In this document: positions 55,441 to 64,000 of the stretch, piece after piece
How positions within the stretch are numbered: the stretch's first letter is position 1
Layout of the letters: the number at the start of each line of letters is the position of its first letter
NCBI RefSeq assembly: GCF_014635565.1
Contig: NZ_BMDB01000001.1
Location: forward strand, 62,001-126,000
Reading direction: 5' to 3'
Origin: Phocicoccus schoeneichii
Lineage (GTDB): Bacteria > Bacillota > Bacilli > Staphylococcales > Salinicoccaceae
Length of the DNA: 64,000 nt
Made by a program: the position numbers and the translations under genes
Notes under the pieces: generated by a model
What the model saw: only the letters and a program-made list of their open reading frames with translations
What the model was told of the DNA's origin: nothing
Databases searched by the model: none

Positions 55441-56571
55441 ATGATTTACTTAGATAATGCGGCAACAACGAAACCGTCTAAAGAAGCGCTAAAATCTTTT
55501 AACCAAGTATCTGAAACACTGTTTTTTAATACAGCGTCCATTCATAAAGGTGGACGCGATGCTGCACGTCTTCTAGAAGCGGCGCGTGGCCAAATTTTAA
55601 ATGAACTCGGTCTCGGCACCCATCACTTAATCTTCACGAGTGGGGCAACGGAAAGTAACAATATTATTTTACGTGGCATGATTGAGAGAAAGCTTCAGTT
55701 CGGGAAAACTGTGCTCGTTTCTGAACTTGAGCATCCGAGTGTTGTGAATGTTTTAGAACACTATAAAGATAAAATTAACTTGCAGTTTATAAAGACAACT
55801 CCACAAGGTGTCATCGACTTAGATGATTTAAAAGAAAAACTTAATGACGAGTGTATTCTCGTTTCGGTGATGGCACTGAACAATATTATAGGAAGTATTC
55901 AACCCATCGAAGAAATCGGGCAAATTTTACAGTCTTATAAAAAAGTGTATTTCCATGTAGATGCAACTCAGGCAGTAGGTAAAGTGACACTCGACTATAA
56001 AAATGTGGATGCTTTGACACTTTCAGCACATAAGTTTTACGGAATAAAAGGAGCAGGAGCTTTAATTGTAAATGACATGAATGTGATTGATCCGCTACTT
56101 TTAGGTGGTGGACACGAAAAAGATAAACGTAGCGGTACTGTAAATTTACCGGCAATTGTTGGGATGGCAAAGGCGCTTAGGATTTCAAACGAGAATTTAA
56201 CTCAAAAAAATGATAGATTAGAACAGTTCAACAACAAAGTTCGTACACATTTTAACGACTATAATAAAATGAAGATTCAAGATGCACAATCACCGTATTT
56301 CATAAATTTATCGTTTGTTGGAGCGAAAGGTGAGATTGTCGTCAATGCGTTATCTGAACTCGGAATTTACGTATCAACGACGAGTGCGTGTGCATCAAAA
56401 TCAAATGAATTAAACGAAACATTACTTGCAATTGGAAATAAAAATGATGTGATTGAAGGCAGTATACGAATCAGCTTTAGCCAAAATACGACTGAAGAAG
56501 AAGTCGACGCATTAATAAAAGGACTAGATACAGTCTATAAACAGTTAGGAGATATATTACATGAAGTATGA
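55441..56571 (+). CDS. iscS: Cysteine desulfurase (IscS/NifZ type, partner of ThiI)
   Basis: The 376-aa PLP enzyme takes sulfur from cysteine. The Schiff-base lysine is K198 in AHKFYGIKG, and the persulfide cysteine is C317 in TTSACASK. It is directly followed by thiI with an 11-base overlap, so its sulfur is probably delivered to ThiI for 4-thiouridine. It corresponds to Bacillus NifZ in place and length. Confidence 0.92.
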   Translation: MIYLDNAATTKPSKEALKSFNQVSETLFFNTASIHKGGRDAARLLEAARGQILNELGLGTHHLIFTSGATESNNIILRGMIERKLQFGKTVLVSELEHPSVVNVLEHYKDKINLQFIKTTPQGVIDLDDLKEKLNDECILVSVMALNNIIGSIQPIEEIGQILQSYKKVYFHVDATQAVGKVTLDYKNVDALTLSAHKFYGIKGAGALIVNDMNVIDPLLLGGGHEKDKRSGTVNLPAIVGMAKALRISNENLTQKNDRLEQFNNKVRTHFNDYNKMKIQDAQSPYFINLSFVGAKGEIVVNALSELGIYVSTTSACASKSNELNETLLAIGNKNDVIEGSIRISFSQNTTEEEVDALIKGLDTVYKQLGDILHEV

Positions 56572-57757
56572 TCACATACTTGTAAGATACGGAGAACTTA
56601 CACTTAAAACAAAAAATAGAATGATGTTTGTTGGGAAGTTAAAGTCACGCATGGAGCGTGCATTAAACAGTACTGAAGCGGTTGTTCGTGCAAACCGTGA
56701 CCGTGCATACATCGATTTAAATGGTGAAGATGAAACACAAGTCATCAACAAAATTAAGCATATCAGTGGGATTTTAAGCATGTCACCAGTAGTGAAAATT
56801 GAGAAGTCAATTGATGAAATGAAAGAGTACGCAGTAAAATTTGCGAATGGTTTTGAAAAGGAAAGTACATTTAAAATAGAAGTAAAACGTGCCGATAAGA
56901 ATTTCCCACTGAAGACACACGACATTCAGCAATTACTCGGAACAGAAGTGTTAACTCACGAGGATCATTTAATTGTTGATGTTAGAAAACCAGATTATAA
57001 ACTCATGGTGGAAGTCCGTTTTGATGCAATCTATATGTATTCTGACGTTGTATTGGGTATCGGAGGATTGCCACTCGGAACAGGTGGTAAAGCACTTCTT
57101 ATGCTAAGTGGCGGTATTGATTCACCCGTTGCAGGTTTTGAAATCATGAAACGTGGGGTAGAAATTGAAGCCATTCACTTCCATTCGCCACCATATACAA
57201 GCGAAATGTCACTCGATAAAGTTAAGAAACTCATCGATATTATGTCTAAAAAAACAGGAGAACACATTAAACTTCACGTGATTCCATTTACAGATTTACA
57301 GACGACAGTTCATGACCATGTACCAGATAACTTATCAATGACTACGACGCGTCGAATCATGTTGACTTTAGCTGAAAGGCTTGCGACAGAAATTGGCGCG
57401 GAAGCGATCGTTAACGGTGAAAACTTAGGGCAGGTGGCATCTCAAACATTAACGAGTATGTTTGCGATCAATGAAGTCACATCTATGCCAGTACTTCGTC
57501 CACTTCTAACATTAGAGAAGAACGAAATTATCAAAAAGGCAGTAGAGTTTGAAACATATGAAACATCGATTCTTCCATATGAAGACTGTTGTACGATTTT
57601 CAAACCAAAAGCACCAAAGACAAGACCGAACTTAGAAAAAGTAAAGCAGTTTGAGAGCAAGATGGACATCACAGAAAAACTCGAAATTGCACTTAAAAAT
57701 CACACCATTTACACAGATGAAGAAAATAATAGCGAAGAATTTACTGACTTACTTTAA
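56561..57757 (+). CDS. thiI: tRNA uridine 4-sulfurtransferase
   Basis: The 398-aa enzyme makes s4U in tRNA and can feed thiazole synthesis. It has an N-terminal ferredoxin-like/THUMP domain (about 60-165) and a PP-loop ATPase with SGGIDS at 183-188. There is no C-terminal rhodanese domain, as in other Bacilli. Coupled to iscS. Confidence 0.95.
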   Translation: MKYDHILVRYGELTLKTKNRMMFVGKLKSRMERALNSTEAVVRANRDRAYIDLNGEDETQVINKIKHISGILSMSPVVKIEKSIDEMKEYAVKFANGFEKESTFKIEVKRADKNFPLKTHDIQQLLGTEVLTHEDHLIVDVRKPDYKLMVEVRFDAIYMYSDVVLGIGGLPLGTGGKALLMLSGGIDSPVAGFEIMKRGVEIEAIHFHSPPYTSEMSLDKVKKLIDIMSKKTGEHIKLHVIPFTDLQTTVHDHVPDNLSMTTTRRIMLTLAERLATEIGAEAIVNGENLGQVASQTLTSMFAINEVTSMPVLRPLLTLEKNEIIKKAVEFETYETSILPYEDCCTIFKPKAPKTRPNLEKVKQFESKMDITEKLEIALKNHTIYTDEENNSEEFTDLL

Positions 57758-57811
57758 ATGTATATTACAAGTTTGTTACACTGATACTAACCTAAAATAA
57801 GGAGTGTCAAA

Positions 57812-58816
57812 ATGAAAAGAACCGTAGCATTAATTTCAGCAATCGCGTTAGTTTTAATCGGTATCTCAATGAGTGTGTATAACACATTCCGCGCAGCAGA
57901 GTGGGAGAATTTCTTCACTGAATTGGCACAAAATTCTGCAGAAATACCTGAAACAGTTGTAGAAACTGGAGATGAAAACAATCGTATCGCTGTCATCAAT
58001 ATTGAAGGCGTAATCCAAGATGTACCTGAGTCACAAGGTTTTCTTGGCTCTCAAGCTGGATATAATCACCAGATGACAATCGAAGCTTTAAAAAATATCA
58101 TCGAAGATGATACAACAAAAGCGATTATTTTAAACGTTAACTCACCGGGTGGCGGTGTGTATGAGAGTGCAGAAATTCATAAATACTTAGTTGAAGCAAA
58201 AGAAAAAGGTAAAAAAATCTACAGCTCAATGGGTAATATGGCTGCATCAGGTGGATATTATGTATCTGCACCAGCTGACAAAATCTTTGCAACAAATGAG
58301 ACAATCACTGGTTCTATTGGTGTAATCATGCAAAGCGTAAACTATCATGAACTTGCAGAAAAATATGGTGTGAAATTTGAAACATATAAATCAGGTGAGA
58401 TGAAAGACATGCTTTCACCTACAAAAGAAACACCAGAATCCGAGAAAGAGTATGTTCAAAGTATCGTAGACTCTATGTTTGATGATTTTGTACAAGTTGT
58501 TGCAGACGGACGAGGTATGAGTGAATCAGAAGTTCGTAAAATTGCAGACGGACGTATCTACTTAGGTAGTGAAGCAATGAAAAACGGACTTGTTGACGAA
58601 GAAGGTTATTTTGACGATGCTTTAAATGCACTTAAAGAAGAGGTTGGTAAGAACTCACAAGTGTATGAAATAGGCACAGATCCATCATCATTAGGATTCT
58701 TTGGTCTAAAATCACCAGACTTGCTTCAAAACTTATTCAAACAAAATGATGTTCAGACAATCGAAGCGTTGATGCAAAAACGTCAAGGTATCCAACCAAT
58801 GTATCTATATGAATAG
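57812..58816 (+). CDS. sppA: Signal peptide peptidase SppA
   Basis: The 334-aa membrane-bound serine protease degrades cleaved signal peptides. There is an N-terminal membrane helix (5-22). The catalytic dyad is Ser146 in MAASGGYY and Lys198 in SGEMKD, 52 residues apart as in Bacillus SppA. The DGRIYLG and GLVDEEG blocks are intact. AAGGAGTGTC precedes the ATG. It forms an operon with the RDD protein and tpx. Confidence 0.93.
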   Translation: MKRTVALISAIALVLIGISMSVYNTFRAAEWENFFTELAQNSAEIPETVVETGDENNRIAVINIEGVIQDVPESQGFLGSQAGYNHQMTIEALKNIIEDDTTKAIILNVNSPGGGVYESAEIHKYLVEAKEKGKKIYSSMGNMAASGGYYVSAPADKIFATNETITGSIGVIMQSVNYHELAEKYGVKFETYKSGEMKDMLSPTKETPESEKEYVQSIVDSMFDDFVQVVADGRGMSESEVRKIADGRIYLGSEAMKNGLVDEEGYFDDALNALKEEVGKNSQVYEIGTDPSSLGFFGLKSPDLLQNLFKQNDVQTIEALMQKRQGIQPMYLYE

Positions 58817-58827
58817 GAGGACGTATC

Positions 58828-59370
58828 ATGTACCAAGTAACTGAAGGAAAGAAATACTTAGTACCCGATACTCTAATCCGTATTCTAGCGTATACAATAG
58901 ATATATTAGTGATTTGGAGTATCAAACATATTGCAATAATTCCGCTGATTAACATGCTTAAACTTGATTCTATACGCGTGATTTTTGACACGTTTAGTAT
59001 CGCAACAATTGCGAGCGCTGTACTTTACTTTGTGTATTTCTTTTTCTTGACTTATTTCTTTGGTCAAACATTTGGTAAGACAATTTTCGGATTAAAAGTC
59101 ATGTCGCAAAAAGGGAATAAACTCACATTATCGCAAGTGTTTTTCAGAGAAGTTGTCGGTCGAATCATCAGTAAACAATTATTTAATCTACCTTATTTAA
59201 TGATTTTGTTTAACGAAAAACGCATTGGACTTCACGACTACATTGGAGACACATTTGTTGTAAATGAAAAGTCTTACTCTTATAATGAAATCAACACAGG
59301 AAATTATGAATCACATAATCATCCTGAACAAATGGAGGTTGAACCGGATTATGGTAAGCATAACTTTTAA
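58828..59370 (+). CDS. yteJ: RDD-family membrane protein (YteJ)
   Basis: The 180-aa protein has an RDD domain with three to four membrane segments (about 15-35, 48-72 and 105-125) and the [14 protein letters not shown] signature. It is associated with SppA in Bacillus, where YteJ modulates lantibiotic resistance together with SppA; that link is by homology. The last 20 bases overlap tpx. Confidence 0.85.
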   Translation: MYQVTEGKKYLVPDTLIRILAYTIDILVIWSIKHIAIIPLINMLKLDSIRVIFDTFSIATIASAVLYFVYFFFLTYFFGQTFGKTIFGLKVMSQKGNKLTLSQVFFREVVGRIISKQLFNLPYLMILFNEKRIGLHDYIGDTFVVNEKSYSYNEINTGNYESHNHPEQMEVEPDYGKHNF

Positions 59371-59848
59371 AGGCACAAAAATCGATTTAAAAGGTAAAGA
59401 AGTGAATGTTGGAGACACAGCAGAAGACTTCACACTCATTAACACAGCAATGGATGAGGTTAGCCTATCAAACTTTGATGGTAAGAAAAAATTAATTAGT
59501 GTTGTACCTTCACTAGACACTGGTGTATGCCAGTTACAAACTAAGAACTTCTATAAAGAAGCAGCTGACGTGGACAACGCAGTGTTAATTACAATTTCAA
59601 ATGATCTACCATTTGCACAAGCAAGATTCTGTGCAGATGCTGGCTTAGACAATGCAGTCACTTTATCTGACCATAGAAACCTAGAGTTCGCGGAAAAATA
59701 TGGTACTTTAATGGAGCCATTAAGACTTCAAGCACGTAGCGTATTTGTACTCGATGAAAACAACAAAGTTGTTTACGTAGAGTACGTACCTGAAGGTACA
59801 GACGAACCAGATTACGATAAAGCAATCGAAGCATTAAAAAATGCATAA
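59351..59848 (+). CDS. tpx: Thiol peroxidase Tpx
   Basis: The 165-aa atypical 2-Cys peroxiredoxin reduces hydroperoxides. Peroxidatic C60 is in DTGVCQLQ, resolving C94 in ARFCADAG. The start is the ATG at 59351 (GGAGGTT upstream, inside yteJ), giving MVSITFKG, which matches staphylococcal Tpx. The 20-base overlap suggests coupling with yteJ. Confidence 0.95.
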   Translation: MVSITFKGTKIDLKGKEVNVGDTAEDFTLINTAMDEVSLSNFDGKKKLISVVPSLDTGVCQLQTKNFYKEAADVDNAVLITISNDLPFAQARFCADAGLDNAVTLSDHRNLEFAEKYGTLMEPLRLQARSVFVLDENNKVVYVEYVPEGTDEPDYDKAIEALKNA

Positions 59849-59857
59849 GGTAAATAT

Positions 59858-59888
59858 GGGACTATCTTAGGGTAGTCCTTATTTTTTT
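59858..59888 (+). terminator. Intrinsic terminator of sppA-yteJ-tpx
   Basis: Stem GGACTAT/GTAGTCC followed by TTATTTTTTT. Confidence 0.75.
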
Positions 59889-59898
59889 GAGGTGAACT

Positions 59899-60783
59899 AT
59901 GAACGAAAGTAATTTAGAAAAAATTTATGCCACACTCGTAGACCGTGTGGAGGAAATCGTAAAGAGAGAAGATGTTTCTAGGCTAGAAGCTCTGTCACAT
60001 GCACTTATTGAGGTAGATGTAGAAGGTGAAAAACCAGAAAAACGTAAAGCCTTTCAATTTGCATATTTGAAACAGATTCAAGAGGAACCAGTACAATCGA
60101 ATCACCAACTGACTCCGGATATGATTGGATTTATCGTCGGATATATTATTGAATTATTATCCGATAAAAAAGCAAAATCAATTATTGATGCTGGTAGTGG
60201 TACAGGACACTTATCATTCACGTTAAAAGAGATGAATGATGCGTTTGAACTCACAGGGGTTGAGGTGGATCCAACACTTGTTGAGATGAACGCGAATCTA
60301 TGTGAGTTTTTAGAGACTGAAATGAAGATCCACTTAGAAAATATTATTGAACCTGGATTTATTAAAATGCACGATGCGGCAGTTGGAGATCTTCCGATTG
60401 GATATTATCCACTTGAAGCAAATGACTATAAGACGGCATTTAAAGAAGGCCAGAGTTTTGCTCATCTCTTAATGCTTGAGGCAGCTATGAATCATGTAGA
60501 AGATGGCGGGGTTGGGCTATTTATCGTCCCAAGTTCGATTCTAACGGAACACGCAGACACGTTTAAGACGTATATCACTGAAGACGTTACGATGCAGATG
60601 TTTTTAAACTTGCCAAAGTCAATTTTTAAATCAAAAGATGCACAGAAATCGATGATTGTTCTTAGAAAAGGTTTCTCACCACTTAAGAATAAAGAAGTAT
60701 TAATTGGTGATATTCCTGACTTTAAAGATCAACACGGAATGACAGCGTTCTTAAGAAAATTAGATGAGTGGCACAATCGTTAA
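59899..60783 (+). CDS. ytxK: Class I SAM-dependent methyltransferase YtxK
   Basis: The 294-aa protein has a SAM loop DAGSGTGHLSF (near 95-105) and resembles adenine-specific DNA methylase-like YtxK proteins. The catalytic NPP(Y/F) tetrapeptide is not seen in its usual position (GYYPLEAND occurs instead), so DNA methylation is not assured. The N-terminal helical region and length are typical. In Bacillus and Staphylococcus the next gene is ackA, but not here. Confidence 0.85.
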   Translation: MNESNLEKIYATLVDRVEEIVKREDVSRLEALSHALIEVDVEGEKPEKRKAFQFAYLKQIQEEPVQSNHQLTPDMIGFIVGYIIELLSDKKAKSIIDAGSGTGHLSFTLKEMNDAFELTGVEVDPTLVEMNANLCEFLETEMKIHLENIIEPGFIKMHDAAVGDLPIGYYPLEANDYKTAFKEGQSFAHLLMLEAAMNHVEDGGVGLFIVPSSILTEHADTFKTYITEDVTMQMFLNLPKSIFKSKDAQKSMIVLRKGFSPLKNKEVLIGDIPDFKDQHGMTAFLRKLDEWHNR

Positions 60784-60847
60784 AAATGTTTTAAATTCAA
60801 AATTCAGGATAAATAATAAGTAAATCATTAAATTGGAGGATTTAAGT

Positions 60848-62260
60848 ATGAATTACGATAAGTTGTATATCAATGGTAAATGGGTTGATTCACATAGCAA
60901 CGAAAAAATCGAAGTTGAAAATCCTGCGACAAAAGAACGATTTGCGACAGTGCCTAAAGGAAACGAAAAAGATGTTGACGATGCAGTAGCAGCTGCAAAA
61001 GTAGCATATAAAGAGTGGAATAACACGGATTTTGAGACAAGAAAAGAATATCTTTCAAAAATTTGTGATGGTATTAAAAATAGACAATCTGAATTTGAAT
61101 CGGTCATTCGTAAGGAACTGGGTTCATCTAATAAATTTACGACGACTGGTCAAGTAGAATTAAGTTTAAACGAGATTGCTGCGGTTCTTGAACATTCAAA
61201 TAAAGTGAATTTTGAAGAAGATCATGAAGGATTTACGCTATTACGTGAAGGTATCGGAGTAGTTGCAGGGATTACCCCATGGAACTATCCACTAAACCAA
61301 ATTCAACGTAAACTTTCTGGTGCATTGTTAGCCGGATCAACGATTGTTGTGAAACCAAGTTCTGATACACCCCTTGCTGCATTTTTACTTGCAGAAGTGA
61401 TTGATGAAGCGGGACTTCCTGCCGGAGTATTCAACCTAGTTACTGGTTCAGGTAGTGGAGTAGGTGACTATCTCGCAGGTCACGACGATGTCCGCATGGT
61501 ATCATTCACTGGTTCAACAGATGTTGGTAAGAAATTATACGAACAAGCAGAAAAATCTGTTAAGAAAATTTCACTAGAACTTGGTGGTAAAAGTGCGAAC
61601 GTTGTCTTAGAAGGCGGAGACATTGAAAAAGCAGTGTATGCTTCAATGGATACACTCACAAACAACACGGGTCAATCATGTTCAGCACTTTCACGTTTAA
61701 TTATTCCTGAAGACAAAAAACAGGAAGCTGAAAAATATATTAAACAATATGTTGAAGAGAAAGTTAGGGTTGGTAGCCCAGAGGAAGAAGAAAACACAAT
61801 GGGACCTGTTGTGTCTGAAAAACAATACGACCAAATTTTAGAGTATATCGAAAGTGGTAAAAAAGAAGGCGCAACACTATTACTTGGTGGGGATGTACCT
61901 GAACTAGACGGCTACTATATTAACTCAACAGTATTTACAGATGTGACAAACGACATGAAGATTGCACAAGAAGAAATATTTGGTCCAGTATTATGTGTGA
62001 TCACTTATAAAGATAAAGACCACGCACTAGAAATTGCCAACGACTCAACTTATGGATTATCAGGTGCTGTATTTGGAGAAGACAAAGAAGCATTTGAATT
62101 CGCTAAGCAGATGGAAACAGGAACGATAATATTAAATGGTGCAGCACGTAAACCATATGCACCATGGGGCGGATACAAAGAATCTGGAGTCGGTAGAGAG
62201 ATCGGATGGTTTGGAATCGAAGAGTACACAGAAGTAAAAGTAGTTATGAATGACAAATAA
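60848..62260 (+). CDS. NAD-dependent aldehyde dehydrogenase family protein
   Basis: The 470-aa oxidoreductase has the family residues: the asparagine in ITPWNYP (near 150), the glutamate in LELGGKSAN (near 245), the nucleophile cysteine in NNTGQSCSALSR (near 279) and EEIFGPVL. It resembles generic staphylococcal AldA-like enzymes; substrate unknown. GGAGG before the ATG at 60848 sets the start, not the open frame from 60833. It sits where acetate kinase (ackA) is usually found. Confidence 0.88.
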   Translation: MNYDKLYINGKWVDSHSNEKIEVENPATKERFATVPKGNEKDVDDAVAAAKVAYKEWNNTDFETRKEYLSKICDGIKNRQSEFESVIRKELGSSNKFTTTGQVELSLNEIAAVLEHSNKVNFEEDHEGFTLLREGIGVVAGITPWNYPLNQIQRKLSGALLAGSTIVVKPSSDTPLAAFLLAEVIDEAGLPAGVFNLVTGSGSGVGDYLAGHDDVRMVSFTGSTDVGKKLYEQAEKSVKKISLELGGKSANVVLEGGDIEKAVYASMDTLTNNTGQSCSALSRLIIPEDKKQEAEKYIKQYVEEKVRVGSPEEEENTMGPVVSEKQYDQILEYIESGKKEGATLLLGGDVPELDGYYINSTVFTDVTNDMKIAQEEIFGPVLCVITYKDKDHALEIANDSTYGLSGAVFGEDKEAFEFAKQMETGTIILNGAARKPYAPWGGYKESGVGREIGWFGIEEYTEVKVVMNDK

Positions 62261-62274
62261 CTGTGAGATTAGAA

Positions 62275-62302
62275 AGCTAGGGCGAGCGTCCTAGTCTTTT
62301 TT
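62275..62302 (+). terminator. Intrinsic terminator of the aldehyde dehydrogenase gene
   Basis: Stem CTAGG/CCTAG with flanking pairs and TCTTTTTTT. Confidence 0.65.
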
Positions 62303-62372
62303 TATTTCAAGTTCTAGTGGTTTTTTAATCTGTGATTTAAAAGCAAATACAACTTTAAATATTAGGCATACA

Positions 62373-62408
62373 AAAAATACCATGTCTCCGATTCGGAAAC
62401 ATGGTAAA
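62373..62408 (-). terminator. Intrinsic terminator of the universal stress protein gene
   Basis: Minus-strand stem ACCATGT...ACATGGT with inner TCCG/CGGA and a TTTTTT tail. Confidence 0.8.
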
Positions 62409-62421
62409 TTTCTTATAACTA

Positions 62422-62919
62422 TTATTTTTGATTTTTAACGAGTTCGTCTGTAGCTACGACTGGCTTAAAGTTTTCTGGTAATGTTTCAGTTCTTACAACT
62501 AAGACGTCACATGGTGAGTGGCGCACGATTGATTCTGAAACTGAACCAATAATGAATCTTTCTACTGCGTTTAGACCTGTAGAACCCACAACTACCAAGT
62601 CTGCGTTCGTATCTTTAACGATTTTCTTAGGAATAACTGCTTTAGGCGAACCATATTCAACAACTTTCACAACATCAGTAACGCCTTGTTCTGTTGCGTG
62701 GTGTTGATACCCTTCGAGTAGCTTTTCGGCAAATGTTTTCGCACGTTCCGAAATTGTACGGTCGTATGCTTCTACTGATGCATAACTTCTCGTATCAATT
62801 ACGTTTGTCACAATTAAGCGTGCGTTGTTTCTCTTTGCGATGTCTACAGCTTTTTGGAATGCCCATTCTGCTTCGTGTGAACCATCAACTGCGATTAAAA
62901 TATTTTTGTACCCTAACAT
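62422..62919 (-). CDS. Universal stress protein
   Basis: The 165-aa UspA-fold protein has the ATP-binding pattern: AVDGSHEAEWAFQKA at the start (residues 10-24) and VVGSTGLNAVERFIIGSVSESIVRHSPCDVLVVR, the G-2x-G-9x-G(S/T) loop. It probably binds ATP and is induced by stress. AGGAGGAAG precedes the ATG. A GGGTAA sequence upstream on the minus strand resembles a sigma-B -10, but no good -35 is seen. The usp-ald order matches Staphylococcus. Confidence 0.92.
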   Translation of the reverse strand: MLGYKNILIAVDGSHEAEWAFQKAVDIAKRNNARLIVTNVIDTRSYASVEAYDRTISERAKTFAEKLLEGYQHHATEQGVTDVVKVVEYGSPKAVIPKKIVKDTNADLVVVGSTGLNAVERFIIGSVSESIVRHSPCDVLVVRTETLPENFKPVVATDELVKNQK

Positions 62920-63082
62920 TTAAAACTTCCTCCTTTAAAATCATCTTCTATATTTATATTACCCTATTTTTATAAAAATTAATTAAGATAAGTAAAAAAT
63001 TATTATGATTATTTTATTTTGTAATTGTGATACACTTGAAACGAGTCGAAGCGACAATATAAATTGAATTGAGGGGATATTT

Positions 63083-64000
63083 ATGATTATTGGTATTCCA
63101 AAGGAGTTAAAGAACAACGAGAATCGTGTGGGCTTAACACCATCAGGAGTATATGCATTTGTTGAAGCAGGACACGAAGTACGCGTTGAAAAAGGAGCTG
63201 GCGTTGGGTCATTCTTCACGGACGAAGATTACGAAGAAGTCGGCGCAAAAATTTATGACAACAGAAGTGACGTTTGGGCAGCAGATATGGTTGTGAAAGT
63301 TAAAGAACCTATCGAAGAAGAGTATGAGTTCTTTAGAGAAGGTCTTATTTTATTCACATATCTACATCTCGCACCAGAAGTAAAGCTTACTAAGGCTTTA
63401 AAAGATAAAAAAGTCACTGCCATTGCATACGAAACGATTACTGGTAAGAAAGGGGACTTACCATTGCTTGCTCCAATGAGTGAAGTAGCTGGTCGTATGG
63501 CTACTCAACTTGGATCTGAATACCTACAATCAATTAAGGGCGGACGTGGTATTTTACTCAGCGGTGTTCCAGGTGTTGAGCGTGGTAATATCACAATCAT
63601 AGGTGGTGGTAACGCTGGTACAAACGCAGCTAAGATCGCTATCGGTTTAGGTGCGAAGGTAACAATTATTGACCTTGATGCCAATCGTCTAAGAGAGTTA
63701 GAAGACATTTTTGGTACAAGTGTACAGACATTAATGTCAACACCACTTAACATCAAACAAGCAGTAGAACAGAGTGACCTTGTTATTGGTGCTGTTTTAA
63801 TCCCTGGTGCAAAAGCACCAACGCTTGTGTCTGAAGAAGTCGTTAAAAATATGAAAGCTGGTTCTGTAATCATCGATATCGCGATTGACCAAGGTGGTAT
63901 TTTTGAAACTACTGATAAAATCACGACACATGATGATCCAACATATGTCAGACATGGTGTGATTCACTATGCAGTAGCAAATATGCCGGGTGCCGTGCCT
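63083..64000 (+). CDS. ald: Alanine dehydrogenase, truncated by the window edge
   Basis: The first 306 codons are in the window and remain open. The enzyme oxidises alanine to pyruvate with [19 protein letters not shown] (start), [14 protein letters not shown], the NAD-binding [12 protein letters not shown] (near 175) and IDIAIDQGG are typical; the catalytic lysine (near 74) lies in VVKVKEP and the histidine in YLHL. GAGGGGA precedes the ATG. It is divergent from the usp gene. The last 60 or so residues lie outside the window. Confidence 0.95.
   Translation, partial: MIIGIPKELKNNENRVGLTPSGVYAFVEAGHEVRVEKGAGVGSFFTDEDYEEVGAKIYDNRSDVWAADMVVKVKEPIEEEYEFFREGLILFTYLHLAPEVKLTKALKDKKVTAIAYETITGKKGDLPLLAPMSEVAGRMATQLGSEYLQSIKGGRGILLSGVPGVERGNITIIGGGNAGTNAAKIAIGLGAKVTIIDLDANRLRELEDIFGTSVQTLMSTPLNIKQAVEQSDLVIGAVLIPGAKAPTLVSEEVVKNMKAGSVIIDIAIDQGGIFETTDKITTHDDPTYVRHGVIHYAVANMPGAVP

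Noticed and set aside
62920-62990. Sigma-B promoter for the universal stress gene
   Set aside because: GGGTAA is present on the minus strand, but no GTTT-like -35 at the right distance.

Overview
The window is AT-rich Firmicutes chromosome. Gene order follows the Bacillus subtilis 'yt' region and the matching Staphylococcus region: leuS, ytgP, pepV, dat, ytmP, trmB, ytoP, ytpQ-ytpR-sftA-like, murC, ytxG-ytxH, ccpA, acuCBA/acsA, fhs, tyrS, rpsD, ytsP, ezrA, iscS-thiI, sppA-yteJ, tpx, ytxK, usp, ald. Protein sequences read as Staphylococcaceae, probably a genus near Staphylococcus such as Jeotgalicoccus or Nosocomiicoccus; the genus is inference. I saw no rRNA, tRNA, IS element, prophage or cas gene.

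Layout. 1-6,600: start of a gamma-carbonic anhydrase gene, a YtpA-like hydrolase without its serine, mnmM, an MFS transporter, ogt and T-box-controlled leuS. 6,600-15,000: flavoprotein, lipid II flippase, pseudouridine synthase, a probable SigB-dependent stress protein, pepV-dat, ytmP-trmB. 15,062-15,685: a noncoding array of twelve units at an exact 52-bp period, each with an inverted repeat. 15,800-25,900: patB, M42 peptidase, PfoR-like membrane protein, ytpQ-ytpR, a 563-aa FtsK/SftA relative with ruined Walker motifs, murC, ytxGH and ccpA. 25,960-32,130: acetate metabolism (acuABC divergent from acsA) and fhs. 32,140-34,350: small membrane proteins, a CPBP protease and a GNAT enzyme.

34,350-39,460: a 5'-truncated ornithine cyclodeaminase pseudogene, a class A PBP and T-box-controlled tyrS. 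39,466-52,110 looks like an accessory block placed between tyrS and rpsD: amidase, YjiH protein, M19 dipeptidase, MFS, DUF418 protein, a C45 acyltransferase gene stopped at codon 26, an esterase, GNAT, an M20 amidohydrolase and a membrane-anchored nuclease. 52,240-64,000 is conserved core again, but the place where ackA sits in Staphylococcus (between ytxK and usp/ald) holds an aldehyde dehydrogenase.

Main points for a second look: the 52-bp array, whose last units keep the stem through compensating base changes; the FtsK-family pseudo-ATPase; the serine-less YtpA; a 12-bp triplication in the amidase active-site loop; two pseudogenes; and the ackA replacement. Several starts below differ from the longest open frame because a ribosome binding site points to an internal codon; the reason is given in each case.
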